Below are positions 7,936 to 17,278 of a stretch of DNA of 64,000 nucleotides, in pieces. Position 1 is the first letter of the stretch. Each line of letters begins with the position of its first letter. Origin of the DNA: an uncultured SAR86 cluster bacterium (lineage in GTDB: Bacteria > Pseudomonadota > Gammaproteobacteria > Magnimaribacterales > D2472); the NCBI GenBank assembly GCA_902628925.1, contig CACOPA010000001.1:62001-126000 (forward strand). Reading direction: 5' to 3'. Both the position numbers and the translations under genes were made by a program. The notes under the pieces are model-generated. The model worked only from the letters and a program-made list of their open reading frames with translations. It made no database searches and had not been told where the DNA came from.

Positions 7936-8880
7936 ATGAAAACACTTTATCCAGATATTTCTCCCTTTAATTCTGATTTCCTTGTCCAGGGCTCTCATAA
8001 AATTTATTTTGAAGAGTCAGGAAATCCAGACGGTAAACCCGTTGTTTTTTTGCACGGAGGACCAGGGGGTGGTGGAGATAAAAATGTTAGACGTTTTTTT
8101 AATCCTGAGCTTTACCGAATTGTTAACTTTGATCAACGAGGATGCGGACGTAGTAAGCCACATGGACTGCTTGAAGAAAATACGACTTGGCATTTAGTTG
8201 AGGATATTGAAGCCATTCGTGAAAAATTAAACATCGATAGCTGGATGGTTTTTGGTGGTTCCTGGGGAAGTACTTTAGCCCTGACTTATGCTCAAACTCA
8301 TCCTGAAAAAGTCTCTGAAATGGTACTTAGGGGAATTTTCCTTTTAAGAAAAAAGGAGCTTGATTGGTTTTATCAAGAAGGTGCGAGCAAAATTTTTCCA
8401 GATAGTTGGCAAAAATTTATTAAAGTCATAGAGCCTGACAAAAGACATAACCTCATGAATGCTTATTATGAAATCTTTAAAGGCACTGATAAACAGATGA
8501 AGGAAAAAGCAGCTGTTGCTTGGGCGCAATGGGAGGCTGCAACCAGTAGCATCTTAATCAATGAAGCTAGGATTGAAGGTTTTTCAAATATTGATTTTGC
8601 GATTGCGTTTGCAACTATAGAAAATCATTATTTTATCAACGATGGTTTTTTTGAAAATGAAGATCAGCTTATTAAGAATATAGATTTAGTAAGATCTATC
8701 CCGTCAGTGATTGTGCAAGGCAGGTATGACGTTGTTTGTCCCATGGATACCGCTTGGGAACTTCATCAAGCATGGCCTGAAGCTGAATTTATTATTGCCG
8801 ATAACTCTGGGCACAGCGCATTTGAAAAAGAGATTACTCACCATTTGGTTAATGCAACCGATACGTTTGCTAACCGATAA
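7936..8880 (+). CDS. pip: proline iminopeptidase (S33)
   Basis: A cytoplasmic alpha/beta-hydrolase that removes N-terminal proline from peptides. The 314 residues show the oxyanion motif HGGPGGG, the family signature FDQRGCGRS, the nucleophile elbow GGSWGS (Ser109), a lid rich in Trp (AVAWAQWEAATS) and the C-terminal His in SGHSAFE. Length and motifs are those of bacterial Pip (about 315 aa). It follows the PhyH gene by 14 bp and its last codons overlap the convergent PhzF gene by 11 bp. It probably supports peptide use together with the M2 peptidase further on. Confidence 0.93.
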   Translation: MKTLYPDISPFNSDFLVQGSHKIYFEESGNPDGKPVVFLHGGPGGGGDKNVRRFFNPELYRIVNFDQRGCGRSKPHGLLEENTTWHLVEDIEAIREKLNIDSWMVFGGSWGSTLALTYAQTHPEKVSEMVLRGIFLLRKKELDWFYQEGASKIFPDSWQKFIKVIEPDKRHNLMNAYYEIFKGTDKQMKEKAAVAWAQWEAATSSILINEARIEGFSNIDFAIAFATIENHYFINDGFFENEDQLIKNIDLVRSIPSVIVQGRYDVVCPMDTAWELHQAWPEAEFIIADNSGHSAFEKEITHHLVNATDTFANR

Positions 8881-9661
8881 AAATCTTTCCTTCTAAATAC
8901 AGCACTGCCCTACCACCAATCAAGACCCTATCATTTTCAACGGTGCAAGTTAGCTCGCCTCCTCGCTCAGATAATTGACCAGCAAGAAGCTTTTTCTTGG
9001 TAAGTTTTTTTGCCCAATAAGGCGCGGCAACACAATGAGCTGAACCGGTGACTGGATCCTCATTCACGCCTGTCTGAGGAAAAAAACATCTTGAAACGAA
9101 GTCATAAGTTGATGATTGTGCGGTTACTATTAGACCCATCGCATCGAGCTTAGCAACAGCAGAAAAGTCTGGTTTTAACTCTTTGACTATTTTCTCATTA
9201 TCCACCACTGCCATTAATTTTGTTTCTCCAACAAAACATTCATTTACTTCTGCTTTTATCGCCTTTGAAATTTCCTCAGATAAATTAACAGGGGTTGCAA
9301 TATCTGCAGGAAAATCTAGAAAAATTTCATCATCAGCTTTTTTTGCAATTAAAATTCCATGCTCTAAACAAGTAAACTCAATTACCTCACCAGCAACTTG
9401 AGGATAGTATTCAAACAAGGCCTTTGCAGAGGCAAGAGTTGCATGTCCGCATAAATCAACTTCAACAGTTGGAGTAAACCACCTGATCTCAAATGGAGTT
9501 TTCGATATATTTATAAATGCGGTCTCAGATAAATTATTTTCAAATGCGATTTGTTGCATTAAGTCTGCTGAAATTTTTTTTTCTAAAATAACAACAGCTG
9601 CAGGGTTTCCTTTAAACTGAGAATTTGTGAATGCATCAACTTGAAACATTGGTAAGTGCAT
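8870..9661 (-). CDS. PhzF-family isomerase/epimerase-like protein
   Basis: A 263-residue member of the PhzF/diaminopimelate-epimerase fold. The start FQVDAFTNSQFKGNPAAV, the catalytic glutamate in NNLSETAFI (Glu46), DLCGHATLA and DPVTGSAHC are all present. PhzF itself isomerises a phenazine precursor, but most homologues have no known substrate and no phenazine genes lie here. The gene is divergent from the GPH transporter with about 20 bp between start codons, and it overlaps the 3' end of pip. Confidence 0.88.
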   Translation of the reverse strand: MHLPMFQVDAFTNSQFKGNPAAVVILEKKISADLMQQIAFENNLSETAFINISKTPFEIRWFTPTVEVDLCGHATLASAKALFEYYPQVAGEVIEFTCLEHGILIAKKADDEIFLDFPADIATPVNLSEEISKAIKAEVNECFVGETKLMAVVDNEKIVKELKPDFSAVAKLDAMGLIVTAQSSTYDFVSRCFFPQTGVNEDPVTGSAHCVAAPYWAKKLTKKKLLAGQLSERGGELTCTVENDRVLIGGRAVLYLEGKIFIG

Positions 9662-9682
9662 TTGTTAACTTTAAACTCTGAG

Positions 9683-11104
9683 ATGACAAAGGACAATCTA
9701 CCCCTAAAAACAAAACTTGCCTTTGGCATAGGTTCAACTGGAGAAGCCGCCACAAACTGGATCTTTTCTGGCTTAGTATTTTTCTACTATAACCAAATCA
9801 TTGGTCTTCCTGGAACACTCACAGGCATTGGTGTATTCATTGCGATGATGTTTGATGCTATTTCGGACCCTTTGGTAGGATCAATCTCAGATCGGTTTAA
9901 ATCAAAGTATGGAAGAAGGCATCCATTCATGTTTTTTGCTCCAATACCCACATCGATTGCCTTGATATGTATTTTTTACCCGCCTGATGCAATGTCAACA
10001 TTCGGTTTGTTTACTTGGTTTCTTTTTTCAACAATCTTTTTGCGAATCAGCATTACGATGTTCACAGTTCCTCACCTTGCGCTTGGTGCAGAGCTATCGA
10101 ACGACTATATCGAAAGAAGCAAAGTCATGAGTTTTAATAACATCTTTAACTACGGTGGCTGGGTGATCATGCATATTTTTGTATGGATTATCGTTTTTCC
10201 CAATTACGGTGGTGATAAAGTTGGTCAACTTGTTAGAGAGTCGTATTTACCTATTATCTCTTTCACGGTCATATTAGTGACAGTTTGCATCCTTGTTTCA
10301 GCAATTTTTACACGCGACAGAATTCCCCTGCTAAAAAAACCCAGCTCTGACTTAGATGAATTTAACTTTAAAAATTTATTTTTAGACATTAAAGGGGCGT
10401 TATCCAATAAGAACTATCAAAACCTATTGCTGGGACTTCTTTTCCTAGCTGTATTAATAGGTACTCACGAAACACTCTCTATCTACATGGCTACATTTTT
10501 TTGGGAACTTTCACCCATTCAAATTGGCTATTTAGTTCTAAATAATATTATTGGTTATGGTGTGGGATTTGCTATTACTGCAAAACTTCATGATAAATTT
10601 GATAAGCCATTAGTGATATTCGTTTCAGTTTTTGTGCTAACAATCTTTTGGTCATTGCCAATTATTTTAGGATTATTGGGTGCGGCTCCACAAAACAGTT
10701 CGACTGAACTTGTAATATTTTTGATATCAATTTACGCCATAGCTTCTGCAAGTGGATCCATATTAAATATAAGTGTTATGTCTGCACTTGCTGATATTAC
10801 TGATGAGCATGAATTAAAAACTGGCAAACGCCAAGAGGGAATTTTTTATGCTGCCAGAGCTTTCTTTTCTAAGGCATCGAATGGTATGGGTCAAGTTGTG
10901 GCTGGACTATGTCTAGATATTATTAACTTTCCAAGAAATGCAATACCTGGTGAAATCCCAAGAGAAACTATTATTGAGCTAGGCTACATTGATGGGCCTT
11001 TTGCAATGATTTGGGGATTTATTGCTCTAATTTTTTACAAACGTTATAAAATTAACAAAGCCTACCATGATGAAATTAAGGCTGGATTAATCAAAAAAAT
11101 ATGA
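9683..11104 (+). CDS. GPH-family sugar:cation symporter (MelB-like)
   Basis: This inner-membrane carrier of the glycoside-pentoside-hexuronide:cation family has about 12 helices. The signature DAISDPLVGSISDRFKSKYG and GRRHPF near the N-terminus is diagnostic of GPH carriers. Typical substrates are disaccharides, glycosides or hexuronides taken up with Na+ or H+. I start at the ATG at 9683 (MTKDNLPLKTK); an upstream GTG at 9656 would overlap the divergent PhzF start. The stop overlaps the thiD start, so the two are translationally coupled although functionally unrelated. Confidence 0.88.
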   Translation: MTKDNLPLKTKLAFGIGSTGEAATNWIFSGLVFFYYNQIIGLPGTLTGIGVFIAMMFDAISDPLVGSISDRFKSKYGRRHPFMFFAPIPTSIALICIFYPPDAMSTFGLFTWFLFSTIFLRISITMFTVPHLALGAELSNDYIERSKVMSFNNIFNYGGWVIMHIFVWIIVFPNYGGDKVGQLVRESYLPIISFTVILVTVCILVSAIFTRDRIPLLKKPSSDLDEFNFKNLFLDIKGALSNKNYQNLLLGLLFLAVLIGTHETLSIYMATFFWELSPIQIGYLVLNNIIGYGVGFAITAKLHDKFDKPLVIFVSVFVLTIFWSLPIILGLLGAAPQNSSTELVIFLISIYAIASASGSILNISVMSALADITDEHELKTGKRQEGIFYAARAFFSKASNGMGQVVAGLCLDIINFPRNAIPGEIPRETIIELGYIDGPFAMIWGFIALIFYKRYKINKAYHDEIKAGLIKKI

Positions 11105-11883
11105 TGAAAGAATTGGTTTTGGTAATCGGTGGATCTGATTCATCAGGAGGTGCTGGTATTCAAGCTGATATAAAAAGCATTACTGTCCATGGCGCTTATG
11201 CCGCTAGCGCAATAACTTCCATTACCTCTCAAAATACACAAGGAGTTCAAGAAATATTTGATTTACCAACTGACTTAATAGTCTCACAGATCGATTCTGT
11301 AATATCAGATCTTGATATAAAGGTGATTAAAATTGGGATGCTAAATAACATTGATTTAATTCGATTTATTAGTAGAGAGTTAAAAACTATGCAGTTAGTA
11401 GTTGATCCTGTTATGGTTGCAACATCAGGCGATATTTTGGTTTCTGAAGAAGTAATAGGCATTATGAAAGATGTGTTATTTCAAAATGCCGAAATCATAA
11501 CTCCCAACCTAGCAGAGGCAGAAGTTTTATCAGGAGTGAAAATCAATAATGATAAAGATCAATTAACCGCAGCCAAAGAACTACTTAAACTTGGCTCAAA
11601 GCATGTCTTAGTAAAGGGTGGTCATTTGGAAGGTTCAATTATTAAAGATATCTTAGTAACAAATGACTATGAAGAGCACTTTGAGCATAAAAAAGTTTCA
11701 ACTGAAAATACCCATGGTACCGGATGTACTTTAGCCAGCTCAATAGCTGCTAAGCTGGCTAAAGATATTCCAATGAAAACTGCAGTCAAAGAATCCATTG
11801 ATTTTGTTATAAGTTTGTTATCAGCTTCGCCAAAAGTTGGCAGAGGTAATGGACCCTTAGTCCATGGAGTTAAGCTTAACTAG
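11101..11883 (+). CDS. thiD: hydroxymethylpyrimidine/phosphomethylpyrimidine kinase
   Basis: This ribokinase-fold enzyme phosphorylates HMP and HMP-P to HMP-PP for thiamine synthesis. The 260 residues show GGSDSSGGAGIQAD at the N-terminus, NLAEAEVLSG in the middle and THGTGCTLASSIAAKLA near the C-terminus, the standard ThiD pattern and length. Two ATGs (11101, 11104) are possible starts, both overlapping the GPH stop. No TPP riboswitch fits in the overlap. The thiazole branch genes thiG/thiS are at 42.6-43.5 kb. Its 3' end meets the convergent 77-codon gene within 4 bp. Confidence 0.95.
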   Translation: MMKELVLVIGGSDSSGGAGIQADIKSITVHGAYAASAITSITSQNTQGVQEIFDLPTDLIVSQIDSVISDLDIKVIKIGMLNNIDLIRFISRELKTMQLVVDPVMVATSGDILVSEEVIGIMKDVLFQNAEIITPNLAEAEVLSGVKINNDKDQLTAAKELLKLGSKHVLVKGGHLEGSIIKDILVTNDYEEHFEHKKVSTENTHGTGCTLASSIAAKLAKDIPMKTAVKESIDFVISLLSASPKVGRGNGPLVHGVKLN

Positions 11884-12113
11884 TACTTTTTTCTTGAACC
11901 GCGAACAAACCTCATTCTAATTGAATAGACCCTTATCAGGGCAACAAAGGTAATGATTAATTGGGTAAAAATTGAAATCATCAAGGTATTTCTCCAGTCC
12001 CAAATATCAATTGTGAGCCACAACAGAAAAGTCTGAAGAGGAAAATTAATCACTAATCCCATCAAAACGACAATGATGCTCTCTCTGAAAGCTGTTTTTT
12101 CAGTTTTGTTCAT
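11880..12113 (-). CDS. small two-helix membrane protein, unknown
   Basis: A 77-residue protein with two hydrophobic helices (about 12-35 and 42-62) and a basic tail (RMRFVRGSRKKY) that probably faces the cytoplasm. The layout resembles small phage/bacterial two-helix proteins of the DUF7220 or DUF2798 kind, which I cannot confirm. It is the last gene of a three-gene minus-strand run after YbjQ and the sulfotransferase-like gene, 5 bp behind the latter. Function unknown. Confidence 0.6.
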   Translation of the reverse strand: MNKTEKTAFRESIIVVLMGLVINFPLQTFLLWLTIDIWDWRNTLMISIFTQLIITFVALIRVYSIRMRFVRGSRKKY

Positions 12114-12118
12114 AATTT

Positions 12119-12763
12119 TTAGGGAAGCAGATTGTAGTTTAATTGCTCCATTAAGTCTTTATCCAAGTAATGATTAATTACTTTAATTTCTTCTTCGGAT
12201 AGGTTGGGTAGCATAAGTGAAGTTGAGATATCTTTATCCTCGGATTCACCCCTTCCATTAATATAATTTCCTAAAGGAATAAACTGACCATTGAAATTTA
12301 TCTTTTTTGAAACAAGGTCAAAGAAGCGATTCTGATCACAGTGGAAATCTTCTATCTTTATACTTAATCCATTTGGCAACATCTTCAGGAACTCTAAGTA
12401 ACTCCTATTTTTTTCATTCCAAAGTGTTATAACATTTTCGTAATCCTCAATTTGAAATTGCACAAAATTGAGAAATTCTAACTCTGTAATGCGTCTATAG
12501 TGTGGATAATATGGTTCTCGATGCATGGATTTTAACCAGCTATAAGGATTCCTAAATGTAAAGACAAATAATGTCTCCTCTAAATCAAATTTCTCAATTT
12601 CAGGTTGTTTAGGGGCAAGGCGATGTTTCCAACCAAGGAAATCATAGTACTTAAATTTTAGTTTGAAATTTTCTCTAAGAAATAAGCTTAAAGCATTTGT
12701 TCCAGTATGCCTTTCTCCGAAAATCTTAAAACTATTAATCTTCAAGTTTGACTGCTGTGCCAT
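12119..12763 (-). CDS. sulfotransferase-like protein
   Basis: The product is about 214 residues. KIFGERHTGTNALSLFL near the N-terminus resembles the PAPS-binding loop of sulfotransferases, and FVFTFRNPYSWLKSM resembles the 3'-phosphate-binding strand/helix (R-x-P-x-x-x-x-x-S). I therefore call it a distant sulfotransferase or a P-loop relative; the acceptor is unknown. Start choice is uncertain: GTG 12784 and ATG 12763 overlap the YbjQ gene, and a TTG about 20 bp further in would remove most of the overlap and begin directly at LKINSFKIFGE. It belongs to the YbjQ run. Confidence 0.6.
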   Translation of the reverse strand: MAQQSNLKINSFKIFGERHTGTNALSLFLRENFKLKFKYYDFLGWKHRLAPKQPEIEKFDLEETLFVFTFRNPYSWLKSMHREPYYPHYRRITELEFLNFVQFQIEDYENVITLWNEKNRSYLEFLKMLPNGLSIKIEDFHCDQNRFFDLVSKKINFNGQFIPLGNYINGRGESEDKDISTSLMLPNLSEEEIKVINHYLDKDLMEQLNYNLLP

Positions 12764-13052
12764 AAGCAATGACTTCTGATGCACCTGGAGTGATGGTAGA
12801 GGTTTGAAATCTAAAATTAACTACAGCATTAGCTCCCATGGAAGTTGCAGTCTCAATCATTCTTGATAATGCTTCTTCTCGAGCACCTTCTAGCAAGCGA
12901 GAATAACTGATCAGCTCACCGCCAACGAGATTTTTTAAATTCGCTAAAATATCACTGCCAACATTTCTAGCTCTTACAGTGCTGCCGGTTACAATGCCCA
13001 AATATTCTTTTATCTTTTGATTTTCAAGATTTGGTGTGCTTACAATTAACAT
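12735..13052 (-). CDS. YbjQ/UPF0145 family protein
   Basis: A 105-residue protein with the YbjQ pattern: VSTPNLENQKIKEYLGIVTGSTV at the start, an AREEALSRM helix, and GANAVVNFRFQTS then EVIAYGTAVKL at the end. The family forms pentamers; a heavy-metal-binding role has been proposed but is not established. It leads a minus-strand run with the sulfotransferase-like and two-helix genes, and is divergent from hspQ with 20 bp between starts. Confidence 0.88.
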   Translation of the reverse strand: MLIVSTPNLENQKIKEYLGIVTGSTVRARNVGSDILANLKNLVGGELISYSRLLEGAREEALSRMIETATSMGANAVVNFRFQTSTITPGASEVIAYGTAVKLED

Positions 13053-13072
13053 AATGATCTGTATTTTGACTC

Positions 13073-13411
13073 ATGATAAATGAAACGCACATAGAAACAA
13101 AGTTCGCCATTGGTGAACTTGTGCAACACAAATTCTTGGCATTCAGAGGAGTGATCTTTGATATTGATCCATCATTTAATAACACTGAAGAATGGTATCT
13201 TGCTATTCCAAAAGACTTCAGGCCAAGGAAAGATCAGCCTTTTTATCATCTACTAGCTGATAATGGAAACATGTTTTATAACGCCTATGTTTCGGAGCAA
13301 AACCTTGTTGTTGAGCAATCGCCGAAACAGGTCAATCATCCTGATATCAATTTTTACTTTTCAGAGTTTGACGGAAAAAGATATCAACTCAACAAACAAA
13401 AAGTTAATTAA
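13073..13411 (+). CDS. hspQ: heat-shock protein HspQ / YccV-like
   Basis: A 112-residue protein with the YccV/HspQ hemimethylated-DNA-binding-type fold: KFAIGELVQHKFLAFRGVIFDID, then RPRKDQPFYHLLADNG and a C-terminal YVSEQNLV. E. coli HspQ is a Lon specificity factor that also acts on DnaA stability. The length agrees with E. coli HspQ (105 aa). The gene is alone, converging with the aminotransferase gene with a 4-bp overlap. Confidence 0.82.
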   Translation: MINETHIETKFAIGELVQHKFLAFRGVIFDIDPSFNNTEEWYLAIPKDFRPRKDQPFYHLLADNGNMFYNAYVSEQNLVVEQSPKQVNHPDINFYFSEFDGKRYQLNKQKVN

Positions 13412-14643
13412 CTATTTTCTGAGCAAGCTATTTTGACTGAGAGGACAAAAACATCAATGGCGTCCTCTAATTGCTCTAACGAAATAAATGTAGGTGCTAA
13501 TCTAATGTTTGAATCATTTGGATCATGCATGCCCGGATAAGTAGAACCGGCAGGCGTTAGAGATACCCCCAAGTCCTTACAAATACTAATTATCTTTTTT
13601 GCTTTACCTTTAGGGGCGTTAAAGGAAATAAAATATCCTCCAGTAGGAATGGTAAAGCTTCCGCATTCATCATCTAAAGATTTAAGTTTATCAATGACTA
13701 AATCAAACTTAGGTTTAACAAGTTTTGCATGCTCTTGCATATGCATTTTTACATCCGCTGCGGATTTAAAAAATAATGCATGTCGCATTTGATTGACTTT
13801 ATCAGGTGCAACAATCATTGATCCTCTTTGATGGTTCACTAAATCAAACAAACCTTTACCAGCTGCAAAGAAAGAGATACCACCTGCTCCAAAAGTTACT
13901 TTTGAAAATGAGCTGATAACAATCGCTTGATTGGTCATCTCTGCTTCCTCAATTAATTTCCAGGTAGCAGATTGGTGGGTGGTTTCATCAAAATCATGAA
14001 GCAAATACGCGTGATCAAAAATACAAACCAATTCTGTGGAGTAATTTTTAAATATTTCAAGCATACTGATCAGATTCTCATCAGAGTAAACATCACCAGA
14101 TGGGTTTGAATGTCTCGGCACAATAATTGCTCCCATTACATTATCCGTTTTCTCTAAAACTTCCTTCAGCACATCCAGATCGATTCCCTTTCCAGTTAAT
14201 GGAACAGTAACGATTTCAATTCCTAATTCCTCAAGCATTCTAAAATGCCGATCAAATCCAGGAACAGGACAGATAAATTTAGGATTTGATACATCCTTTA
14301 ACGGATTTTCTAAGCCTTTTAAGTGAAGAGCCAAACAAGTTTGATAAGTCACAAGCAGACTTGATTGTTCTGCAACAGCGGTCAGCTCAATCGGTGATGA
14401 CAATAGCTCTGATGCAAGCTTTCTTGCTGATCGGATTCCTAATGGCTCACCATAGTTTCTTAAATCTACGTTATTTTCATCATGGGAGGGAACACTGATT
14501 GATAGTAATTCATTAGACAAATCAAGCTGATCAGCACCCGGCTTACCTCTTGTTAAATCAATATTCAGTGATTTTGATTTTAATAATTCAAATTTAGATT
14601 GAAGATGTTCATCCATAGTATGATAGAAATCAATTGCGTTCAT
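13408..14643 (-). CDS. aspartate aminotransferase, type Ic (PF12897-like)
   Basis: This is a PLP-dependent class I aminotransferase of 411 residues. The opening DLTRGKPGADQLDLSNELL and the lysine motif SSFSKVTFGAGG (Lys about residue 250) are typical of the PF12897 group, shown in some bacteria to be aspartate aminotransferases (type Ic). FDHAYLLHDF carries the pyridine-binding Asp. Substrate by homology is aspartate/2-oxoglutarate. It is divergent from rmuC with only 17 bp between start codons, so both promoters must overlap the neighbouring gene. Confidence 0.85.
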   Translation of the reverse strand: MNAIDFYHTMDEHLQSKFELLKSKSLNIDLTRGKPGADQLDLSNELLSISVPSHDENNVDLRNYGEPLGIRSARKLASELLSSPIELTAVAEQSSLLVTYQTCLALHLKGLENPLKDVSNPKFICPVPGFDRHFRMLEELGIEIVTVPLTGKGIDLDVLKEVLEKTDNVMGAIIVPRHSNPSGDVYSDENLISMLEIFKNYSTELVCIFDHAYLLHDFDETTHQSATWKLIEEAEMTNQAIVISSFSKVTFGAGGISFFAAGKGLFDLVNHQRGSMIVAPDKVNQMRHALFFKSAADVKMHMQEHAKLVKPKFDLVIDKLKSLDDECGSFTIPTGGYFISFNAPKGKAKKIISICKDLGVSLTPAGSTYPGMHDPNDSNIRLAPTFISLEQLEDAIDVFVLSVKIACSENS

Positions 14644-14660
14644 ATTAAAACAATTTTGTT

Positions 14661-15743
14661 ATGGAGAATATAACTTTAGTATTAATAATAGTTTTTATGG
14701 CTCTTTCTGTTGGGCTACTTATGATCTTTTACTTTAAAAATCAGAAAACAGAGAGTATTGAAAATGCATTCAAGTTAATTGCTGCGCAAGTGTTGGAAGA
14801 GAAAAACTCCTCTCTTACCAAAGAAAACATTGAGAGAGTAAATGTAGTTCTTGAGCCATTTAAAGAACAGATAAAAGAGCTAAATCATCAAATAAGTGAT
14901 TTAAAAAAAGAGCAAGCGGTTGCAAAGGAATCATTTAAAAATGAAGTTTCAAAAGTCATTGAGCAGACATCTAAGATTAGTATTGATGCAGAAAACCTAA
15001 CAACTGCACTTAAAGGTGATTCAAAAAAACAAGGTAGTTGGGGTGAAATGGTTCTCGAGAAAACCTTAGAAGAGTCAGGTCTAAGGCTTGGAAAAGATTA
15101 TCAACTGCAACAAAGCTTTAGGAATACGAAAGGGGAACTTTTAATACCTGATGCTGTGATTTATTTACCAGGTGAGAGAAATATTATTATTGATTCAAAG
15201 GTTAGCTTGAAAAGCTATAAGGCATATATTGATTCGGATGATGAGACAAAGAAAGATGAAGCCCTTAAAAATCACATTACGTCTTTAAAGGATCACATAA
15301 AAAATCTTAACTCAAAAGGCTATAACCATATTGAAAAGTTAAATCCGCCTGATTACATACTAATCTTTGTACCTTTGGAGTCTGCCCTATCGCTTGCTCT
15401 TACAAGTGATTGGGACCTTCAAAGACTAGCAATGCAAAATCAAATTGCTTTTGTAACACCAACAAACCTGATAGCAATTTTACGAATGGCAGAGAGCCTA
15501 TGGAAATTAGATGCACAAAATGAAAATGCATCTAATATTGCTAAAAGAGCTGGGCATCTCATTGATAAATTTTCAGGTTTAAATGATGACTTAGAAAATA
15601 TTGGTAAGTACTTAAATTTAGCAGGCAAGGCATTTAATGCAGCTGATAACAAACTCTCAAGCGGCAAAGGAAATCTCTTCGATCAGATTAAAGAACTTGA
15701 AGCTCTAGGAGCAAAATCGAAGAAACTTATTTCTAAGAAATAA
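14661..15743 (+). CDS. rmuC: RmuC family protein (putative nuclease domain)
   Basis: RmuC limits recombination at inverted repeats in E. coli; its C-terminal part is thought to be a nuclease-like fold. This 360-residue copy has one N-terminal membrane helix (about 4-25), a coiled coil (about 30-115) and the RmuC domain with KQGSWGEMVLEKTLEESGL, PDAVIYLPGERNIIIDSKVSL and a conserved WDLQR. It is shorter than the E. coli protein (about 475 aa), mainly in the coiled coil and tail. The permease gene follows after 2 bp, and gcvTHP after that. Confidence 0.92.
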   Translation: MENITLVLIIVFMALSVGLLMIFYFKNQKTESIENAFKLIAAQVLEEKNSSLTKENIERVNVVLEPFKEQIKELNHQISDLKKEQAVAKESFKNEVSKVIEQTSKISIDAENLTTALKGDSKKQGSWGEMVLEKTLEESGLRLGKDYQLQQSFRNTKGELLIPDAVIYLPGERNIIIDSKVSLKSYKAYIDSDDETKKDEALKNHITSLKDHIKNLNSKGYNHIEKLNPPDYILIFVPLESALSLALTSDWDLQRLAMQNQIAFVTPTNLIAILRMAESLWKLDAQNENASNIAKRAGHLIDKFSGLNDDLENIGKYLNLAGKAFNAADNKLSSGKGNLFDQIKELEALGAKSKKLISKK

Positions 15744-15745
15744 AG

Positions 15746-17278
15746 ATGGAACATTTAAAACCATGGTTTCAGATTGCATTACCGGTAGTGATTTCAATAA
15801 ATATTTTCTTTCTTAGCTTTATTGCTCTAATTGCTTTTGCAGAATCTAGTCTGACTTTAGAACATCAGAGAATAATAAGTGTGAGTATCAATACGATAAC
15901 TTTAGGTCTAATGACTTCATTCTTATCAATTTTATTTGGTACTTTTTTTGCAGTGCTAACAACATATTATGATTTTCCTCTGAAAAAAATAATATCGATC
16001 GCACTTGTTCTTCCAATTACATTTCCGCTCTATGTATATGCATTCATATTTGTTGGAGGTCTTGAATACAGCGGTGGTATTGCCACATGGATAAGATCTT
16101 TTGATATAGAAATAGGTTCGCCTAGAAATATTTTAAGTGGTGCGATTATTTTTAGTTTGTGTGTTTATCCATATATCTACCTATTTACAAAATCCAGGTT
16201 GAGCAATATTTCTTTTAGTATTTTTTTAGCATCAAAGTCATTAGGCAATTCAAACGTAAGGACAATATTCAAAGTCATATTGCCATTAGTTAAGCCAGCA
16301 ATAATTGCTGGTGCAATTCTAGCTTTTTTTGAGGTAATCGCTGATTTTGGAGGGGTTAAAGTTTTACAAATTCAAACCTTAACCACTGAGATCTATACCA
16401 CTTGGTATGGTCTACAAGATTTTATTGGTGGTGCGAGATTAAGTATTGTTTTATTTGTAATTGCCATGGCTGTCTTGATCCTTGAGAAAGTTTCGCAAAA
16501 TCAAAAATCGCTTTCATTGAATTCTGCTGACAAGATTATTCCGATTAAAAGTAGGTATGCGATTTTCCAAACCATTCTATCAATTGTTTTCTTATTAATT
16601 GCCTTGGTTGGCCCCTTGGTTCAGCTTCTGGCTTGGATTGATATATCTAATTTTCTGTCATCACTTAGAACTGCATATTTAGCAAATTCTTTAGTATTGG
16701 GGGTAATTTGTGCTTTTATCATTCTGATCTTTGGTCTACTAATTTCAATGGGGTATAAGTTAGCAGCATCCTCTTCATTGATTTATCAATTTAGTCTGAT
16801 TGGCTATGCGGTACCAGGAACAGTTATTGCCGTTGGCCTGATGTTAGTCCTTGATTCGTTCTTTGGAATGAGCATTACTCTATTTGGTATCACAGGCTTA
16901 ATTGTCTGCCTGGTAATACGTTTTTTACCGATCGGATATAGGTACTTTTCTACAGCACTAGATCAAATTCCTAAAAATAATACTCATGTGCTCGCATTGC
17001 ACAACTTAAAACCTTGGTCAGCATTTAAAAGTGGTTATTTAGGCTTTCTGAAAAGGCCTTTTATGTTTGGGTTCTTATTCATAACAATTGAGTGCATGAA
17101 GGAACAGCCTGCAACCATCTTGTTACGACCTTCAGGATTTGAAACATTATCAACACAGGTTTACAACTTCACTACTGAGGGTCAATGGGAGTTAGCTGCA
17201 AATCCAAGTCTAGTCCTTGTCATTATTAGCACCCTACTTGCTATAATTTTAGTGACAGAATCAAAGCAAAATAAATAA
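15746..17278 (+). CDS. ABC transporter permease, Fe(III)/FbpB type, orphan
   Basis: An inner-membrane permease of 510 residues with about 12 helices in two fused BPD-type halves, as in FbpB/ThiP. The first EAA-like loop is ASKSLGNSNVRTIFKVILPLVKP, and the following EVIADFGGVKVLQIQTLTTEIYTTWYG is characteristic of ferric-iron importers. No ATPase or binding-protein gene adjoins it; partners must be elsewhere. It sits between rmuC (2 bp) and gcvT (0 bp), so it is probably in one transcript with unrelated genes. Iron is the likely substrate by family; thiamine or a similar compound cannot be excluded. Confidence 0.85.
   Translation: MEHLKPWFQIALPVVISINIFFLSFIALIAFAESSLTLEHQRIISVSINTITLGLMTSFLSILFGTFFAVLTTYYDFPLKKIISIALVLPITFPLYVYAFIFVGGLEYSGGIATWIRSFDIEIGSPRNILSGAIIFSLCVYPYIYLFTKSRLSNISFSIFLASKSLGNSNVRTIFKVILPLVKPAIIAGAILAFFEVIADFGGVKVLQIQTLTTEIYTTWYGLQDFIGGARLSIVLFVIAMAVLILEKVSQNQKSLSLNSADKIIPIKSRYAIFQTILSIVFLLIALVGPLVQLLAWIDISNFLSSLRTAYLANSLVLGVICAFIILIFGLLISMGYKLAASSSLIYQFSLIGYAVPGTVIAVGLMLVLDSFFGMSITLFGITGLIVCLVIRFLPIGYRYFSTALDQIPKNNTHVLALHNLKPWSAFKSGYLGFLKRPFMFGFLFITIECMKEQPATILLRPSGFETLSTQVYNFTTEGQWELAANPSLVLVIISTLLAIILVTESKQNK

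Noticed and set aside
11101-11110. TPP riboswitch before thiD, and the same before thiS
   Set aside because: Both genes overlap their upstream neighbour, leaving no leader.
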